Numbered from the stretch's first letter, positions 41,419 to 51,370 are shown. The stretch: DNA of 64,000 nucleotides from JACKNG01 sp050184115 (GCA_050184115.1 JBFXAQ010000004.1:186001-250000); one strand, 5' to 3'. The notes: generated by a model from the sequence alone, not told the origin. Program-made: numbers and translations.

Positions 41419-41522
41419 CGGCCCTCGCTGGTCCGCGTCGAAAATCCGACGGGATCGGCCGAAGACACGGCGTCCCCAGCCCCGTCGCCGCTGCCAAGAC
41501 CGAATAACAACATGCCCCAAGG

Positions 41523-43001
41523 ATGCCGGCCGTGAGCAGCCCATCGCCCGTTCTGATCATCGGCAGCGAGGCCGAGACCCGTCGCCACGTGACCACCGTG
41601 CTCGAGTTCCTCGAGTTGCACCCGCTGGCGGTCGACCGTGAGGCCGACCTGTTGCAGTACCTCGACGCCCGCCCCGGCCCCTACATGATCCTGCTCGACG
41701 ACTGCGGCGACCTGCGCCTGATGGGCGAGGTGTTCCGTCGCATCAAGGCCGCCGACCCGTACACGCCGGTGGTGCTGCTGGCACGTGAGGGGGTGAAGCT
41801 GCCGCCCGAGCTCGACGCCGACGCGCTGGCCCGGCTCAACCTGCCGCTGCGCCAGACCGAGTGCGACGCCGCGCTGCAGAAGGTGCGTACCTACCGCGAG
41901 AACCGTCACCAGGAGGGTTCGCCGCGTTCGCTGGAGCTGTTCCGCAACCTGGTCGGTTCCAGTGCCGGCATCCAGCGCGTGCGCAACATGATCGAGATGG
42001 TCGCGCGCTCCGACGCCAACGTGCTGATCATCGGCGAATCCGGCACCGGCAAGGAGGTCGTGGCGCGCCACGTACACCACCATTCGAACCGCCGCTCCAA
42101 GCCCTTCGTGCCGCTGAACTGCGGCGCCATCCCGCCCGACCTGCTCGAAAGCGAGCTGTTCGGCCACGAGAAGGGCGCTTTCACCGGCGCCATCACCGCG
42201 CGCCAGGGCCGTTTCGAGATGGCCGACGGCGGTACCCTGTTCCTCGACGAGATCGGCGACATGAGCCTGCCGATGCAGGTCAAATTACTGCGCGTGCTGC
42301 AGGAACGTACCTTCGAGCGGGTCGGCTCCAGCCGCAGCCAGTCGGTCAACGTGCGCATCATCGCCGCCACCCACGTCAACCTCGAACAGGCCATCCGCGA
42401 GGGCCGCTTCCGCGAGGACCTCTTCTACCGCCTGAACGTCTTCCCCATCGAGACGCCGCCGCTGCGCGAACGTACCGAGGACCTGCCGCTGCTGGTCAAC
42501 GATCTCGTCGAGCGCCTCGGGCACGAGGGTCGCGGCACCATCCGCCTGACCGAAGCCTGTGTCGAATCGCTGACCGAATACCACTGGCCGGGTAACGTGC
42601 GTGAACTGGCCAACCTGGTCGAGCGGCTGTCCATCCTCTACCCGAACGGCGTCGTCGACGTCCACGACCTGCCGGAGAAATACCGCTCGGCGGAAGTCGT
42701 GGCGCGGGTGCCGCCGCGTCCGGAACCCCTCCCCGGGGTCCGTGGAGCGGGTGCGGGCGGCGGCGCCGACGAAGGCGAGGCGCGCACGGACTTCAACGCC
42801 ATCCATCGCCTGCCGCAGACCGGGCTCGATCTCAAGGAGCACCTCACAGGCATCGAGCGCGACCTCATCCGCCAGGCACTCGACGATACCGACTGGGTGG
42901 TCGCCCACGCGGCCAAGAAGCTCGCCATGGGCCGCACGACCCTGGTCGAGAAGATGCGCAAGTTCGATCTCAACCGCGACAACCAGACGTCGGAAGTTTG
43001 A
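41523..43001 (+). CDS. fleQ: Master flagellar regulator FleQ (sigma54 activator)
   Basis: The 492-residue enhancer-binding protein has an N-terminal FleQ/receiver-like domain (~8-125) in which the canonical phospho-acceptor site is not preserved (YMILLDDCGDLRLMG). The AAA+ domain (~140-380) has Walker A GESGTGKE, the sigma54-contact loop GAFTGA in HEKGAFTGAITARQG, and Walker B TLFLDEIGDM. The C-terminal Fis-type helix-turn-helix (AAKKLAMGRTTLVEKMRKF) completes it. It activates sigma54 flagellar promoters and in pseudomonads responds to FleN and c-di-GMP. A GTG three codons in is an alternative start. Confidence 0.95.
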   Translation: MPAVSSPSPVLIIGSEAETRRHVTTVLEFLELHPLAVDREADLLQYLDARPGPYMILLDDCGDLRLMGEVFRRIKAADPYTPVVLLAREGVKLPPELDADALARLNLPLRQTECDAALQKVRTYRENRHQEGSPRSLELFRNLVGSSAGIQRVRNMIEMVARSDANVLIIGESGTGKEVVARHVHHHSNRRSKPFVPLNCGAIPPDLLESELFGHEKGAFTGAITARQGRFEMADGGTLFLDEIGDMSLPMQVKLLRVLQERTFERVGSSRSQSVNVRIIAATHVNLEQAIREGRFREDLFYRLNVFPIETPPLRERTEDLPLLVNDLVERLGHEGRGTIRLTEACVESLTEYHWPGNVRELANLVERLSILYPNGVVDVHDLPEKYRSAEVVARVPPRPEPLPGVRGAGAGGGADEGEARTDFNAIHRLPQTGLDLKEHLTGIERDLIRQALDDTDWVVAHAAKKLAMGRTTLVEKMRKFDLNRDNQTSEV

Positions 43002-43065
43002 CGAATCGCCCCGCGCTTTCGTGCGGGGCGCCCTCTAACTCGCTGATAAATCGAGAGCGTAGCCC

Positions 43066-43082
43066 CTGGCACGGTCCTTGCT
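43066..43082 (+). promoter_or_regulatory. Sigma54 promoter of fleSR
   Basis: CCTGGCACGGTCCTTGC matches the consensus TGGCACG-N4-TTGC perfectly, with GG at 43068-43069 and GC at 43080-43081 (10 nt between). It lies 60 nt before the fleS ATG. FleQ would be the activator. Confidence 0.92.
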
Positions 43083-43141
43083 GCCTTGGTCCTCGACAGT
43101 CGCCGGCTTGACGCCGCGACCCCGGGAGACCGAGACCAGGC

Positions 43142-44323
43142 ATGAACCGACTGCCCGCCAACACCGCCGCCCAGCTCACTGACGCCTTTGCCGAGTTCGA
43201 GGAGGCGTCGCGTTCGTTGTCGACGTTCTACCGCGATCTCGAGCGCCGCGTCGGCGAGTTGACACGCGAGCTGGCGGCTTCGCGCACCGCGCAGGCGCGC
43301 GAACTGGCCGAGAAGCAGCGCCTCGCCGCGCGCCTCGAGAACCTCCTCGAGGCCCTGCCGGGCGGTGTCGTCGTGCTCGACCAGCGCGGCCGCGTGCAGG
43401 CCTGCAACCCGGTCGCGACCGAACTGCTCGGCACGGTCGACAACGGCGAGGCCTGGAGCGCGGTGGTGGCGCGCGCCTTCGCCCCGCGCTGGGACGACGG
43501 TCACGACATCTCGCTGGTCGACGGCCGCCGCGTCAACATCGCGACGCAGGCGCTGTCCGGCGAACCGGGCCAGATCCTGCTCCTGAACGACGTCACCGAA
43601 ACCCGCCGCCTGCACGAGCAGCTGGCCCACCACAAGCGCCTCTCCGCCAAGACCGAGATGGCCGCGGCGATGGCCCACCAGATCCGCACGCCGCTGGCAG
43701 CGGCGCTGCTCTCGGCTGGCAATCTCAGGCGCGCGCGCGACGACGGCCAGCGCGAACGCGCCATCGATCGCACGGTCAAGGGCCTGCGTAAGCTGGAGCG
43801 CCTGGTCGACGAGATGCTGCTGTTTGCGCGTGGCGGCCAGCTCGAGATGGCGCCACTCGGCGCCAGCGAACTGTTCGCGGCGCTCGGCGATGCCGCACGC
43901 GAAGCCTTCAACTACGGCGAATACGTCATCGCCTTCGACGGCGGGGCCCCGGCCGGCACCGTCCACGTCAACCTCGCCGCGCTGACCAGCATCGCGCTCA
44001 ACCTCATCGAGAACGCCCACCAGGCGGCCGGCGGCCGCGGCCGCATCGCGATCACGGCGAACCGGGTCGGCGGCGTGCTCGAACTCGCCTTCGCCGACGA
44101 CGGCCCGGGCATTCCCGCCGAACTCGCCGCCACGGTGTTCGAACCGTTCTTCACCACGCGCAGCAACGGTACCGGTCTCGGCCTCGCGGTGGCGCGAGCG
44201 GTGGCCGGCGCGCATGCCGGCGAGCTCACCCTCGAACCCGCACCGCGCGGCTGCCGCTTCGTGCTCAGCCTGCCGCTGGGCGCGGACGCCGACGCACCGA
44301 CGACCGACCACGGAAACGCATGA
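43142..44323 (+). CDS. fleS: Flagellar sensor histidine kinase FleS
   Basis: The 393-residue soluble kinase has an N-terminal coiled region, a PAS-like segment (~65-155; GGVVVLDQRGRVQACNPVAT), a HisKA domain with the phospho-acceptor in MAAAMAHQIRTPLAAALLSA (~His180), and a HATPase domain with NLIENAHQAAGG (N box) and FADDGPGIPAEL (G1), then the GTGLGLAV G2 box. No membrane span is seen. It phosphorylates FleR for the class III switch. Its stop overlaps the fleR start. Confidence 0.95.
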   Translation: MNRLPANTAAQLTDAFAEFEEASRSLSTFYRDLERRVGELTRELAASRTAQARELAEKQRLAARLENLLEALPGGVVVLDQRGRVQACNPVATELLGTVDNGEAWSAVVARAFAPRWDDGHDISLVDGRRVNIATQALSGEPGQILLLNDVTETRRLHEQLAHHKRLSAKTEMAAAMAHQIRTPLAAALLSAGNLRRARDDGQRERAIDRTVKGLRKLERLVDEMLLFARGGQLEMAPLGASELFAALGDAAREAFNYGEYVIAFDGGAPAGTVHVNLAALTSIALNLIENAHQAAGGRGRIAITANRVGGVLELAFADDGPGIPAELAATVFEPFFTTRSNGTGLGLAVARAVAGAHAGELTLEPAPRGCRFVLSLPLGADADAPTTDHGNA

Positions 44324-45693
44324 TGTCCCCGCAAGTCACCCACATCCTCATCGTCGAAGACGACGAAGCCCTGCGCGACGCGCTGCTCGATACCGCCGAG
44401 ATGGCGGGCTTCGAGGTCACCGGCGCCGCCGATGGCAGCGCCGCACTGGTGCTCCTCGCCGAGCACCGCTACGACCTCGTCATCAGCGACATCCAGATGG
44501 CGCCGATGGACGGGCACGCGCTGCTGCGCGAGATCCGCAAGTCCGACCGCGAGCTGCCGGTGGTGCTGATGACGGCCTACGAGTCGGTGCAGAGCGCCAT
44601 CAGCGCGCTGCGCGACGGTGCCACCGACTACCTCATCAAGCCGTTCGAGGCCGAGGTCCTGATCGGTCGCATCGATGCCTGGCTGCCGGCGCCGCCGGCC
44701 GGGCCGCCGGCCGACGTCGTCGCCGCCGATCCGCTCAGCCGCCAGGTCTTCGACCTCGCGCGCCGGGTGGCGCAGACCGACGCCTCGGTGATGATCACGG
44801 GCGAGTCGGGGGTCGGCAAGGAAGTCGTCTTCCGCACCATCCACCAGCATTCGCCGCGTGCGGCACAGGCGCCGGTCGCGATCAACTGCGCGGCGATCCC
44901 CGAGAACATGCTCGAAGCCGTGTTGTTCGGTTACGAGAAGGGCGCCTTCACCGGTGCCTACAAGGCCTGCCCGGGCAAGTTCGAGCAGGCCCAGGATTCC
45001 AGCCTGCTGCTCGACGAGATCTCCGAGATGCCGCTCGCCCTGCAGGCCAAGCTGCTGCGCGTGCTGCAGGAGCGCCAGGTCGAGCGGCTCGGCTCCAACC
45101 GGTTGATCGACCTCGACGTGCGCATCGTCGCGACCTCGAACCGCGACCTGCGCGAGGAAGTCGCCGCCGGCCGCTTCCGCGAGGACCTCTACTACCGCCT
45201 CAACGTCATGCCGTTGCACGTGCCGAGCCTGCGTGAGCGTCGCGCCGACATCGTGCCGCTGGCGCGCGCGCTGGTCGCCCGCGCCGCCGAGCGCGGTGGC
45301 GTGGCAGCGCCCGAGCTCACGCCCGCCGCCGGCGAGCGCCTGGTCGCCTATGACTGGCCGGGCAACGTGCGCGAGCTCGACAACGTCATGCAGCGCGCAC
45401 TGATCCTCCATCAGGGCAGCGCCATCGATGCCCACGACCTGATGTTCGAAACCGCCCTCGTGCCCGCTGCCCTGACGACGACGGCTGTTGCGCCCGGCGT
45501 GCCCGTGCCGCCGGCCGACGACTCGCTCACCGGCGACCTCAAGGATCACGAACGCCGGCTCATCCTCGGTGCACTGAGCGAGGGCCGTGGCAGCCGCAAG
45601 TTCGCCGCCGAGAAGCTCGGCATCAGCCCGCGCACCCTGCGCTACAAGATCGCGCGCATGCGCGAGGAAGGGGTCGCGGTGCCGGGCGCCTGA
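44320..45693 (+). CDS. fleR: Sigma54-dependent response regulator FleR
   Basis: The 457-residue partner of FleS has a receiver domain (HILIVEDDEALRD, phospho-acceptor Asp in LVISDIQMAPMDG), an AAA+ domain with GESGVGKEVV (Walker A), YEKGAFTGAYKACPG (sigma54 contact) and SLLLDEISEMPL (Walker B), and a Fis-type helix-turn-helix (KFAAEKLGISPRTLRYKIAR). It activates class III sigma54 genes. It begins at ATG 44320 or the adjacent ATG at 44323, inside the fleS stop. Confidence 0.95.
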   Translation: MMSPQVTHILIVEDDEALRDALLDTAEMAGFEVTGAADGSAALVLLAEHRYDLVISDIQMAPMDGHALLREIRKSDRELPVVLMTAYESVQSAISALRDGATDYLIKPFEAEVLIGRIDAWLPAPPAGPPADVVAADPLSRQVFDLARRVAQTDASVMITGESGVGKEVVFRTIHQHSPRAAQAPVAINCAAIPENMLEAVLFGYEKGAFTGAYKACPGKFEQAQDSSLLLDEISEMPLALQAKLLRVLQERQVERLGSNRLIDLDVRIVATSNRDLREEVAAGRFREDLYYRLNVMPLHVPSLRERRADIVPLARALVARAAERGGVAAPELTPAAGERLVAYDWPGNVRELDNVMQRALILHQGSAIDAHDLMFETALVPAALTTTAVAPGVPVPPADDSLTGDLKDHERRLILGALSEGRGSRKFAAEKLGISPRTLRYKIARMREEGVAVPGA

Positions 45694-45737
45694 GTCGCCT
45701 GCCACCACCGCCCCGCAGACGTCGAGGAGAACCGATC

Positions 45738-46064
45738 ATGGCCGTCGATGCAATCAACGCCGATGCCGTTCTGGCCCGCATGCGCGCCCTGGCCGCGCAG
45801 GCCCAGGGCGTCGAGACCCGCGCCACGGCGCCGGCTGCGACCACCGATTTCACCGCGCTGCTGCGCAACGCCATCGACACCGTCAACACCAACCAGCAGC
45901 GCGCAGCCGCGCTGTCGACGAGCTTCGAGCGCGGTGACCCGGGCGTCGAGCTGTCGGACGTCATGATCTCGATCCAGAAGGCGAACATCTCCTTCCAGGC
46001 CGCGACGCAGGTGCGCAACCGCCTCGTCTCGGCCTACCAGGACATCATGAACATGCCGCTGTGA
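45738..46064 (+). CDS. fliE: MS ring-rod junction protein FliE
   Basis: The 108-residue protein joins the MS ring to the rod. Signature segments are FTALLRNAIDTVNTNQQRAA and the C-terminal FERGDPGVELSDVMISIQKA, then ISFQAATQVRNRLVSAYQDI. It is the first gene of fliEFGHIJ, 44 nt after fleR. No sigma54 promoter could be found immediately upstream, so it may be read from fleSR. Confidence 0.96.
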   Translation: MAVDAINADAVLARMRALAAQAQGVETRATAPAATTDFTALLRNAIDTVNTNQQRAAALSTSFERGDPGVELSDVMISIQKANISFQAATQVRNRLVSAYQDIMNMPL

Positions 46065-46111
46065 GGGCGGCATCGGCAACCTCGAACTGAACCGCGCGGG
46101 CCCCATCGATC

Positions 46112-47839
46112 ATGGCTGAAGCTGTCGCTCTCAATCCCCAGGCCTCCCTCCTGCTCCTGTTGCGCCAGGCTGGCGTCATGGTGGCGCTGGCGGCGAGTGT
46201 CGCGCTCGGTCTGTACGTCGCGCTGTGGGCGCGCACGCCGGAATACACGGTGCTCTACACCGACCTCTCCGAGCGCGATCTCTCGCAGGTCGTCGATGCC
46301 CTGCAGTCGAACGCGATTCCCTACCGCATGGACGCCAACGGCGGCGCCATCCTGGTCGCCGCCGACAAGGTCCACGACGCCCGTCTCAAGCTCGCTGCCG
46401 CGGGCCTGCCGCGCAGCGCCGGCATGGGATTCGAGATGCTCGAAGAGGAGCAGGGTTTCGGCACCAGCCAGTTCCTCGAACAGGCCCGCTACCAGCGCGC
46501 CATCGAGGGTGAGCTGTCACGCTCCATTGGACACATCAACAACGTCAGGGCGGCGCGCGTCCACCTCGCCGTCCCCAAGCAGTCGGCCTTCAGTCGAACG
46601 CGCCGCGAACCGACCGCCTCGGTCATCGTCGATCTCTACAACGGCCGTCGCCTCGAACCGCACCAGGTCGGCGCCATCGTCCACATGGTGTCGGCCAGCG
46701 TGCCGTCGATGTCGCCCGACCAGGTCACCGTCATCGATCAGCAGGGCAACCTGCTGACCGACGCCGGCGGCGGCAGCGACGAACTGGTGCTCTCGGCCAA
46801 GCGCTTCGAGTACACGCGGCGCCTGGAGGAGAGTTTCGTCGAGCGCATCGAAGCGATCCTCATGCCGCTGGTAGGCCCGGACGGCGTGCGTGCGCAGGTC
46901 ACCGCCGATGTCGATTTCACCACCACCGAGCAGACCCGCGAGAGCTTCAACCCCGACCTGCCGGCGGTGCGCAGCGAGAACCTCGTCGAGGAGGAGCGCC
47001 GTGGCGCCGGCGGCGCCGGCGGTGTACCCGGCGCGCTCAGCAACGAGCCGCCCGCCGTGGCGAGCGCGCCCGAGCAGGTCGCGGCGCCCGGCGCCGACGG
47101 CGCGGCCGCGGCCACGACCGCGGAGGCTGGCGCGCCCGGCAACCGGCGCAGCCAGACCACCCGTAACTACGAACTCGATCGGACCATCAGCCATACCCGA
47201 CCGGCCACCGGCAACGTGCGGCGGCTGTCGGTCGCGGTGGTGGTGCGCAACCCGGCGCCGGTCGCCGCACCGGCCACAGCGGCCGACGACGCCGCGGCCG
47301 ATGGTGCCGCCGACGCCGCGGAAGAACCGGCAGTGGTCGCCACCGGCTTCGACGCCGAACAGCTCGCGCGGCTCGAACGCCTGGTCAAGGAAGCGGTCGG
47401 TTTCGACGCCGCCCGGGGCGACTCGGTCAGCGTCACCAACGCCGACTTCCACACGCCGCCCGAGGCCGAACCCCTGCCCGAGCCGCCCATCTGGCAGCAG
47501 CCCTGGGTGTGGAGCGTGGGCAAGCAGGTGCTGGGTGGGCTGTTCGCGTTGTTCGTCCTGTTCGGCGTCATCCGCCCGACCGTCAAGTCCCTGATGACCA
47601 AGCCGCTGGCCGTGGCCGGCACGGCGGGTGAGCAGGGCGCGGCACGCGATGGCGAGGTGCTGCCGGCGGGTGCCGTCGGCGCCGATGGCCGGCCCGCGGC
47701 CCTGCCGGGCGCCGTGGCCGGTCAGCCGCTGCTGGCCTCGTCCGACGTCGACCCGAGCCTCGACCAGGTCAAGCAGTTCGTCAGCCAGGATCCCAAGATC
47801 GCCGCCCAGGTCATCAAGGGCTGGGTCGGCGGCGAGTGA
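46112..47839 (+). CDS. fliF: Flagellar MS-ring protein FliF
   Basis: The 575-residue inner-membrane ring protein has membrane span 1 near residues 17-37 (AGVMVALAASVALGLYVALW), ring-building segments (YTVLYTDLSERDLSQVVDAL, GTSQFLEQARYQRAIEGELS, RAARVHLAVPKQSAFSR), a Gly/Ala-rich extracytoplasmic insert (~295-345), span 2 (~470-490) and the C-terminal FliG-binding tail (VKQFVSQDPKIAAQVIKGWV). It is full length. Confidence 0.97.
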   Translation: MAEAVALNPQASLLLLLRQAGVMVALAASVALGLYVALWARTPEYTVLYTDLSERDLSQVVDALQSNAIPYRMDANGGAILVAADKVHDARLKLAAAGLPRSAGMGFEMLEEEQGFGTSQFLEQARYQRAIEGELSRSIGHINNVRAARVHLAVPKQSAFSRTRREPTASVIVDLYNGRRLEPHQVGAIVHMVSASVPSMSPDQVTVIDQQGNLLTDAGGGSDELVLSAKRFEYTRRLEESFVERIEAILMPLVGPDGVRAQVTADVDFTTTEQTRESFNPDLPAVRSENLVEEERRGAGGAGGVPGALSNEPPAVASAPEQVAAPGADGAAAATTAEAGAPGNRRSQTTRNYELDRTISHTRPATGNVRRLSVAVVVRNPAPVAAPATAADDAAADGAADAAEEPAVVATGFDAEQLARLERLVKEAVGFDAARGDSVSVTNADFHTPPEAEPLPEPPIWQQPWVWSVGKQVLGGLFALFVLFGVIRPTVKSLMTKPLAVAGTAGEQGAARDGEVLPAGAVGADGRPAALPGAVAGQPLLASSDVDPSLDQVKQFVSQDPKIAAQVIKGWVGGE

Positions 47840-47878
47840 CGAACCCAACCTCCACGCAAACGACCAGCGGAGCGACTC

Positions 47879-48892
47879 ATGGCTGAAGCCAGCAAGGGCA
47901 TGAACGGGGCCGAGAAGGCGGCGATCTTCCTCATGGTGATCGGCGAGAAGGCGGCGGCCGAGGTCATGAAGCACCTCGGCCCGCGCGAAGTGCAGAAGAT
48001 CGGCGTCGCCATGTCCGGGCTCGAGGTGGTCTCGCCGTCGAACGTCAAGACCTCGGTCGACGAGTTCATCCAGTCGGTGCGTGAGCACACCGGCATCGGC
48101 ATCGGCAACGAGGATTTCATCCGCAACGTCCTCACCAACGCGCTCGGCGAGGACAAGGCGTCGAGCATGATCGACCGCATCCTGCTCGGCGGCAACACCA
48201 AGGGCCTGGAGGCGCTCAAGTGGATGGACGCCCGCGCCATCGTCGAGCTGATCCGCTTCGAACATCCGCAGATCATCGCCATCGTGCTGTCCTTTCTCGA
48301 CAGCGACCAGGCCGCCGAGGTCCTGAGCCTGCTGCCCGAGAACACCCGGGCCGATCTCCTCATGCGCGTCGCCACCATGGACGGCATCCAGCCGGCGGCG
48401 ATGAAGGAACTCAACGAGATGCTCGAACAGCAGCTGCGCGGCGGCGCCGGCGGCCAGCAATCCTCGATGGGTGGCATCAAGTGCGCGGCGGAGATCCTGA
48501 ATTTCATCGACCGCAGCGTCGAGGCGAAGATCAGCGAGCGCATCAACGAACTCGACAGCGACCTCGCCGAACGCATCCAGGACCTCATGTTCACCTTCGA
48601 GAACATCGTCGACATCGACGACCGCGGGGTGCAGGCCCTGCTGCGCGAGGTCTCGACGGACAACCTGGTGCTCGCGCTCAAGGGCACCGACGACGCCATC
48701 AAGGAGAAGATCTTCAGCAACATGTCGCAACGCGCGGCGGAGATGCTGCGCGACGACCTCGATGCCAAGGGGCCGGTCAAGCTGTCCGAGGTCGAGGGCG
48801 CGCAGAAGGAGATCCTCACCGTCGCGCGGCGCCTTGCCGACGAGGGCACCATCAGCCTCGGCGGCGGTGGCGGCGGCGAGCAGATGATATGA
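47879..48892 (+). CDS. fliG: Flagellar switch protein FliG
   Basis: The 337-residue rotor protein transmits torque. It has the N-terminal FliF-binding domain (KAAIFLMVIGEKAAAEVMKH), the middle EHPQxIA segment (FEHPQIIAIVLSFLDSDQAA) and the C-terminal motor domain with charged residues (FTFENIVDIDDRGVQALLRE and TDDAIKEKIFSNMSQRAAEM). The end is Gly-rich. It lies 39 nt after fliF, with CGGAG upstream. Confidence 0.98.
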   Translation: MAEASKGMNGAEKAAIFLMVIGEKAAAEVMKHLGPREVQKIGVAMSGLEVVSPSNVKTSVDEFIQSVREHTGIGIGNEDFIRNVLTNALGEDKASSMIDRILLGGNTKGLEALKWMDARAIVELIRFEHPQIIAIVLSFLDSDQAAEVLSLLPENTRADLLMRVATMDGIQPAAMKELNEMLEQQLRGGAGGQQSSMGGIKCAAEILNFIDRSVEAKISERINELDSDLAERIQDLMFTFENIVDIDDRGVQALLREVSTDNLVLALKGTDDAIKEKIFSNMSQRAAEMLRDDLDAKGPVKLSEVEGAQKEILTVARRLADEGTISLGGGGGGEQMI

Positions 48893-48914
48893 GCGCCCGC
48901 GGATTGCAACGCAC

Positions 48915-49580
48915 ATGGCAACAGGCATGAGTCAGCTCGTGAGCCCCGGCCCCGAAGACGACGTCGCGCGCTTCGAGTTTCCCAACGTCGAGGGCGTGGT
49001 GATCGGCGGCATCGACGGCACTGGCGGCATGCCGACGGCGCGCCAGATCGAGCAGATGCACCGCGAAGCCTGGGAGGAGGGCTATGCCTCCGGTCAGGCC
49101 GAGGGCTACGCCGCCGGCGAGCAGCGTGGCGCGGCCGAGGTGCGGCGTCGCGCCGAGCTGCTCGACGGGCTCCTGCGCGATCTCACCGCGCCGCTGGCGC
49201 GCCTCGACGAGGAGGTCGTCACCAGCGTCGCCGAACTCGCGCTCCTGATCGCGCGCCACCTCGTGCGGCGCGAACTCAAGGCAACACCCGGCGAGGTCGT
49301 CGGCGTGGTGCGCGAGACCTTGCGCCACCTGCCCGTGGCGACCCGCGGCACGGCCATCCACCTCAACCCCGACGATGTCGACCTGGTGCGCGACGCGCTC
49401 GCGCTCGGTGGCGACGATGTCGCCTACCGCCTCGAACCGAACCCGCTGGTCACACGTGGCGGCTGCATCGTCGAGAGCGAGACCTCGCGCATCGATGCCT
49501 CGGTCGAAGCGCGCCTCGCCGCCATCGCCAGCCGCATGTTCAGCGGCGAGCGCGAATCGGACCGCGCGCCAGGGAGCTGA
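48915..49580 (+). CDS. fliH: Flagellar export ATPase regulator FliH
   Basis: The 221-residue protein restrains FliI and brings it to the export gate. The N-terminal half contains the GxxxG-type series EGYASGQAEGYAAGEQRGAA. The C-terminal domain (VVTSVAELALLIARHLVRRE, THEN-like IHLNPDDVDLVRDAL, GGCIVESETSRIDASVEARL) matches FliH. The start may be ATG 48915 or 48927. It lies 22 nt after fliG. Confidence 0.93.
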   Translation: MATGMSQLVSPGPEDDVARFEFPNVEGVVIGGIDGTGGMPTARQIEQMHREAWEEGYASGQAEGYAAGEQRGAAEVRRRAELLDGLLRDLTAPLARLDEEVVTSVAELALLIARHLVRRELKATPGEVVGVVRETLRHLPVATRGTAIHLNPDDVDLVRDALALGGDDVAYRLEPNPLVTRGGCIVESETSRIDASVEARLAAIASRMFSGERESDRAPGS

Positions 49581-49583
49581 CAC

Positions 49584-50939
49584 GTGCACGCCACGCGCAA
49601 CACCAGCACGCAGTGGGTCGCCGGCCTGCAGACCTATTTCGAGCGCCTCGCCGAGCCGCCGCCGGTGGTGGTGGAGGGCAAGCTCTCGCGCATGGTCGGG
49701 CTGACCCTCGAAGCCGTCGGCTGCCAGGCGGCGGTCGGCGATCGCTGCCAGGTGTTCAGTCCCAACGGCAGCGCCATCGATGCCGAGGTCGTCGGTTTCG
49801 CCGGCGAACGTCTGTTCCTCATGCCGACCGGCACGCCGCGTGGCCTCGCACCCAATGCGCGCGTCATCCCCATGGGCGGCACCGGCGACGTCGCCGTCGG
49901 CGAGGGCCTGCTCGGGCGCGTCATCGACGGCGCCGGGCGACCGCTCGACGAGCACGGTCCGCTGCGCCTCGAGCAGCGCCAACCGCTCTACGGCGAACCG
50001 ATCAACCCGTTGCGCCGGCCACCGATCAGCGAGCCGCTCGACGTCGGCGTGCGCTCGATCAACGCGCTCCTGAGCGTCGGCCGCGGCCAGCGCATCGGTC
50101 TCTTCGCGCCCTCCGGTGTCGGCAAGAGCGTGCTGCTCGGCATGATGACGCGCTTTACCAATGCCGACGTCATCGTCGTCGGCCTGGTCGGCGAGCGTGG
50201 CCGTGAAGTGAAGGAATTCATCGACCAGATCCTGGGGCCCGAGGGCATGGCCCGCGCCGTGGTGGTGGCGACGCCGGCCGACAACCCGCCGTTGATGCGC
50301 ATGCACGGCGCGGCGATGGCGACGAGCATCGCCGAGTACTTCCGCGACACCGGCCGCCATGTGCTGCTGCTGATGGACTCGCTCACGCGTTATGCCCAGG
50401 CCCAGCGCGAGATCGCGCTCACCATCGGCGAGCCGCCGGCCACGCGCGGTTTCCCGCCGTCGGTTTTCGCGCGCCTGCCGCAGCTGGTCGAACGGGCCGG
50501 CACCGGCATCGGTGGACGCGGCTCGATCACCGCCTTCTACACCGTGCTGACCGAGGCCGACGACCCCAACGACCCGGTCGCCGATGCCGCGCGCGCCATC
50601 CTCGATGGCCACATCGTGCTGTCGCGGCGGCTGGCCGAACGCGGCCAGTACCCGGCCATCGACGTCGAGGCCTCGATCAGCCGGGTGATGTCGCACATCA
50701 CCGGCGAAGAGCACCAGGCACGCGCCAAGGTGCTGCGCCACTTCTACTCGCTCTACGAACAGAATGCCGACTTGTTCAACGTCGGCGCCTACACCCGTGG
50801 CGCCAATCCCGAGCTCGATCGCGCGGTCGAACTGCGTGCGCCGATCCTGCGTTTCCTCAACCAGGGTCAGCGCGAAGCGGTCGGTTTCGACGCCGCGGTC
50901 GCGGCGCTCGATGCCGTGCTGACGGAACGCGCGGCATGA
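49584..50939 (+). CDS. fliI: Flagellum-specific ATPase FliI
   Basis: The 451-residue ATPase of the export apparatus has Walker A FAPSGVGKSVLLGMM near residue 174, DVIVVGLVGERGREVKEFI, HVLLLMDSLTRYAQAQREIA (Walker B) and GEPPATRGFPPSVFARLPQL. It starts at GTG 49584, three nt after the fliH stop; no nearby ATG is in frame. It overlaps fliJ by 4 nt. Confidence 0.97.
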   Translation: MHATRNTSTQWVAGLQTYFERLAEPPPVVVEGKLSRMVGLTLEAVGCQAAVGDRCQVFSPNGSAIDAEVVGFAGERLFLMPTGTPRGLAPNARVIPMGGTGDVAVGEGLLGRVIDGAGRPLDEHGPLRLEQRQPLYGEPINPLRRPPISEPLDVGVRSINALLSVGRGQRIGLFAPSGVGKSVLLGMMTRFTNADVIVVGLVGERGREVKEFIDQILGPEGMARAVVVATPADNPPLMRMHGAAMATSIAEYFRDTGRHVLLLMDSLTRYAQAQREIALTIGEPPATRGFPPSVFARLPQLVERAGTGIGGRGSITAFYTVLTEADDPNDPVADAARAILDGHIVLSRRLAERGQYPAIDVEASISRVMSHITGEEHQARAKVLRHFYSLYEQNADLFNVGAYTRGANPELDRAVELRAPILRFLNQGQREAVGFDAAVAALDAVLTERAA

Positions 50940-51370
50940 CCCGTTCCAAGCGTCTCGAACGCATCGTCGCGCTGGCCGAGCTCAAGCGTCGCCAGGCCTC
51001 GCAGCAGCTCGCCGAGTCACGCCGCGCGCACGACGCCGATGTCGCGAAGCTCGACCAGTTCCGCGATTACCACGCCGAGTACGTGAGCCAGCTCGGCAGC
51101 GTCGGCGCCGTCGCCAGTGCCGCGCGCCTGGTGGAACAGCGACGCTTCATCGAACAGATCGAACGCACCATCGAGGTCCTCGATCGGCAGACGCAGAAGA
51201 GCGCCGCGCGTTGTCGCGAGGACATCCGCCAATGGCAGCGCGAGAGCCATCGCCGCGATGCCCTCGGTGGCATTCTCGACGACGCACGCAGTGACGCCGC
51301 GCGCGGCGACGAGCAGCGCCAGCAACGCGAAATCGACGATCGCGGACGGCGCGGGGACGACGAGGCCTGA
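50936..51370 (+). CDS. fliJ: Flagellar export chaperone FliJ
   Basis: The 144-residue coiled-coil protein has the FliJ pattern RIVALAELKRRQASQQLAES, then DQFRDYHAEYVSQLGSVGAV and EQRRFIEQIERTIEVLDRQT, with a Glu/Arg-rich C-terminus. It links FliI with the export gate. The start overlaps the fliI stop (ATGA). It ends the fliE operon, and the next plus-strand flagellar gene is displaced by an antisense gene. Confidence 0.93.
   Translation: MTRSKRLERIVALAELKRRQASQQLAESRRAHDADVAKLDQFRDYHAEYVSQLGSVGAVASAARLVEQRRFIEQIERTIEVLDRQTQKSAARCREDIRQWQRESHRRDALGGILDDARSDAARGDEQRQQREIDDRGRRGDDEA

Noticed and set aside
46517..48928. Minus-strand open frame of about 800 codons opposite fliF and fliG
   Set aside because: It is antisense to fliF and fliG, with shadow composition and no recognisable domain.
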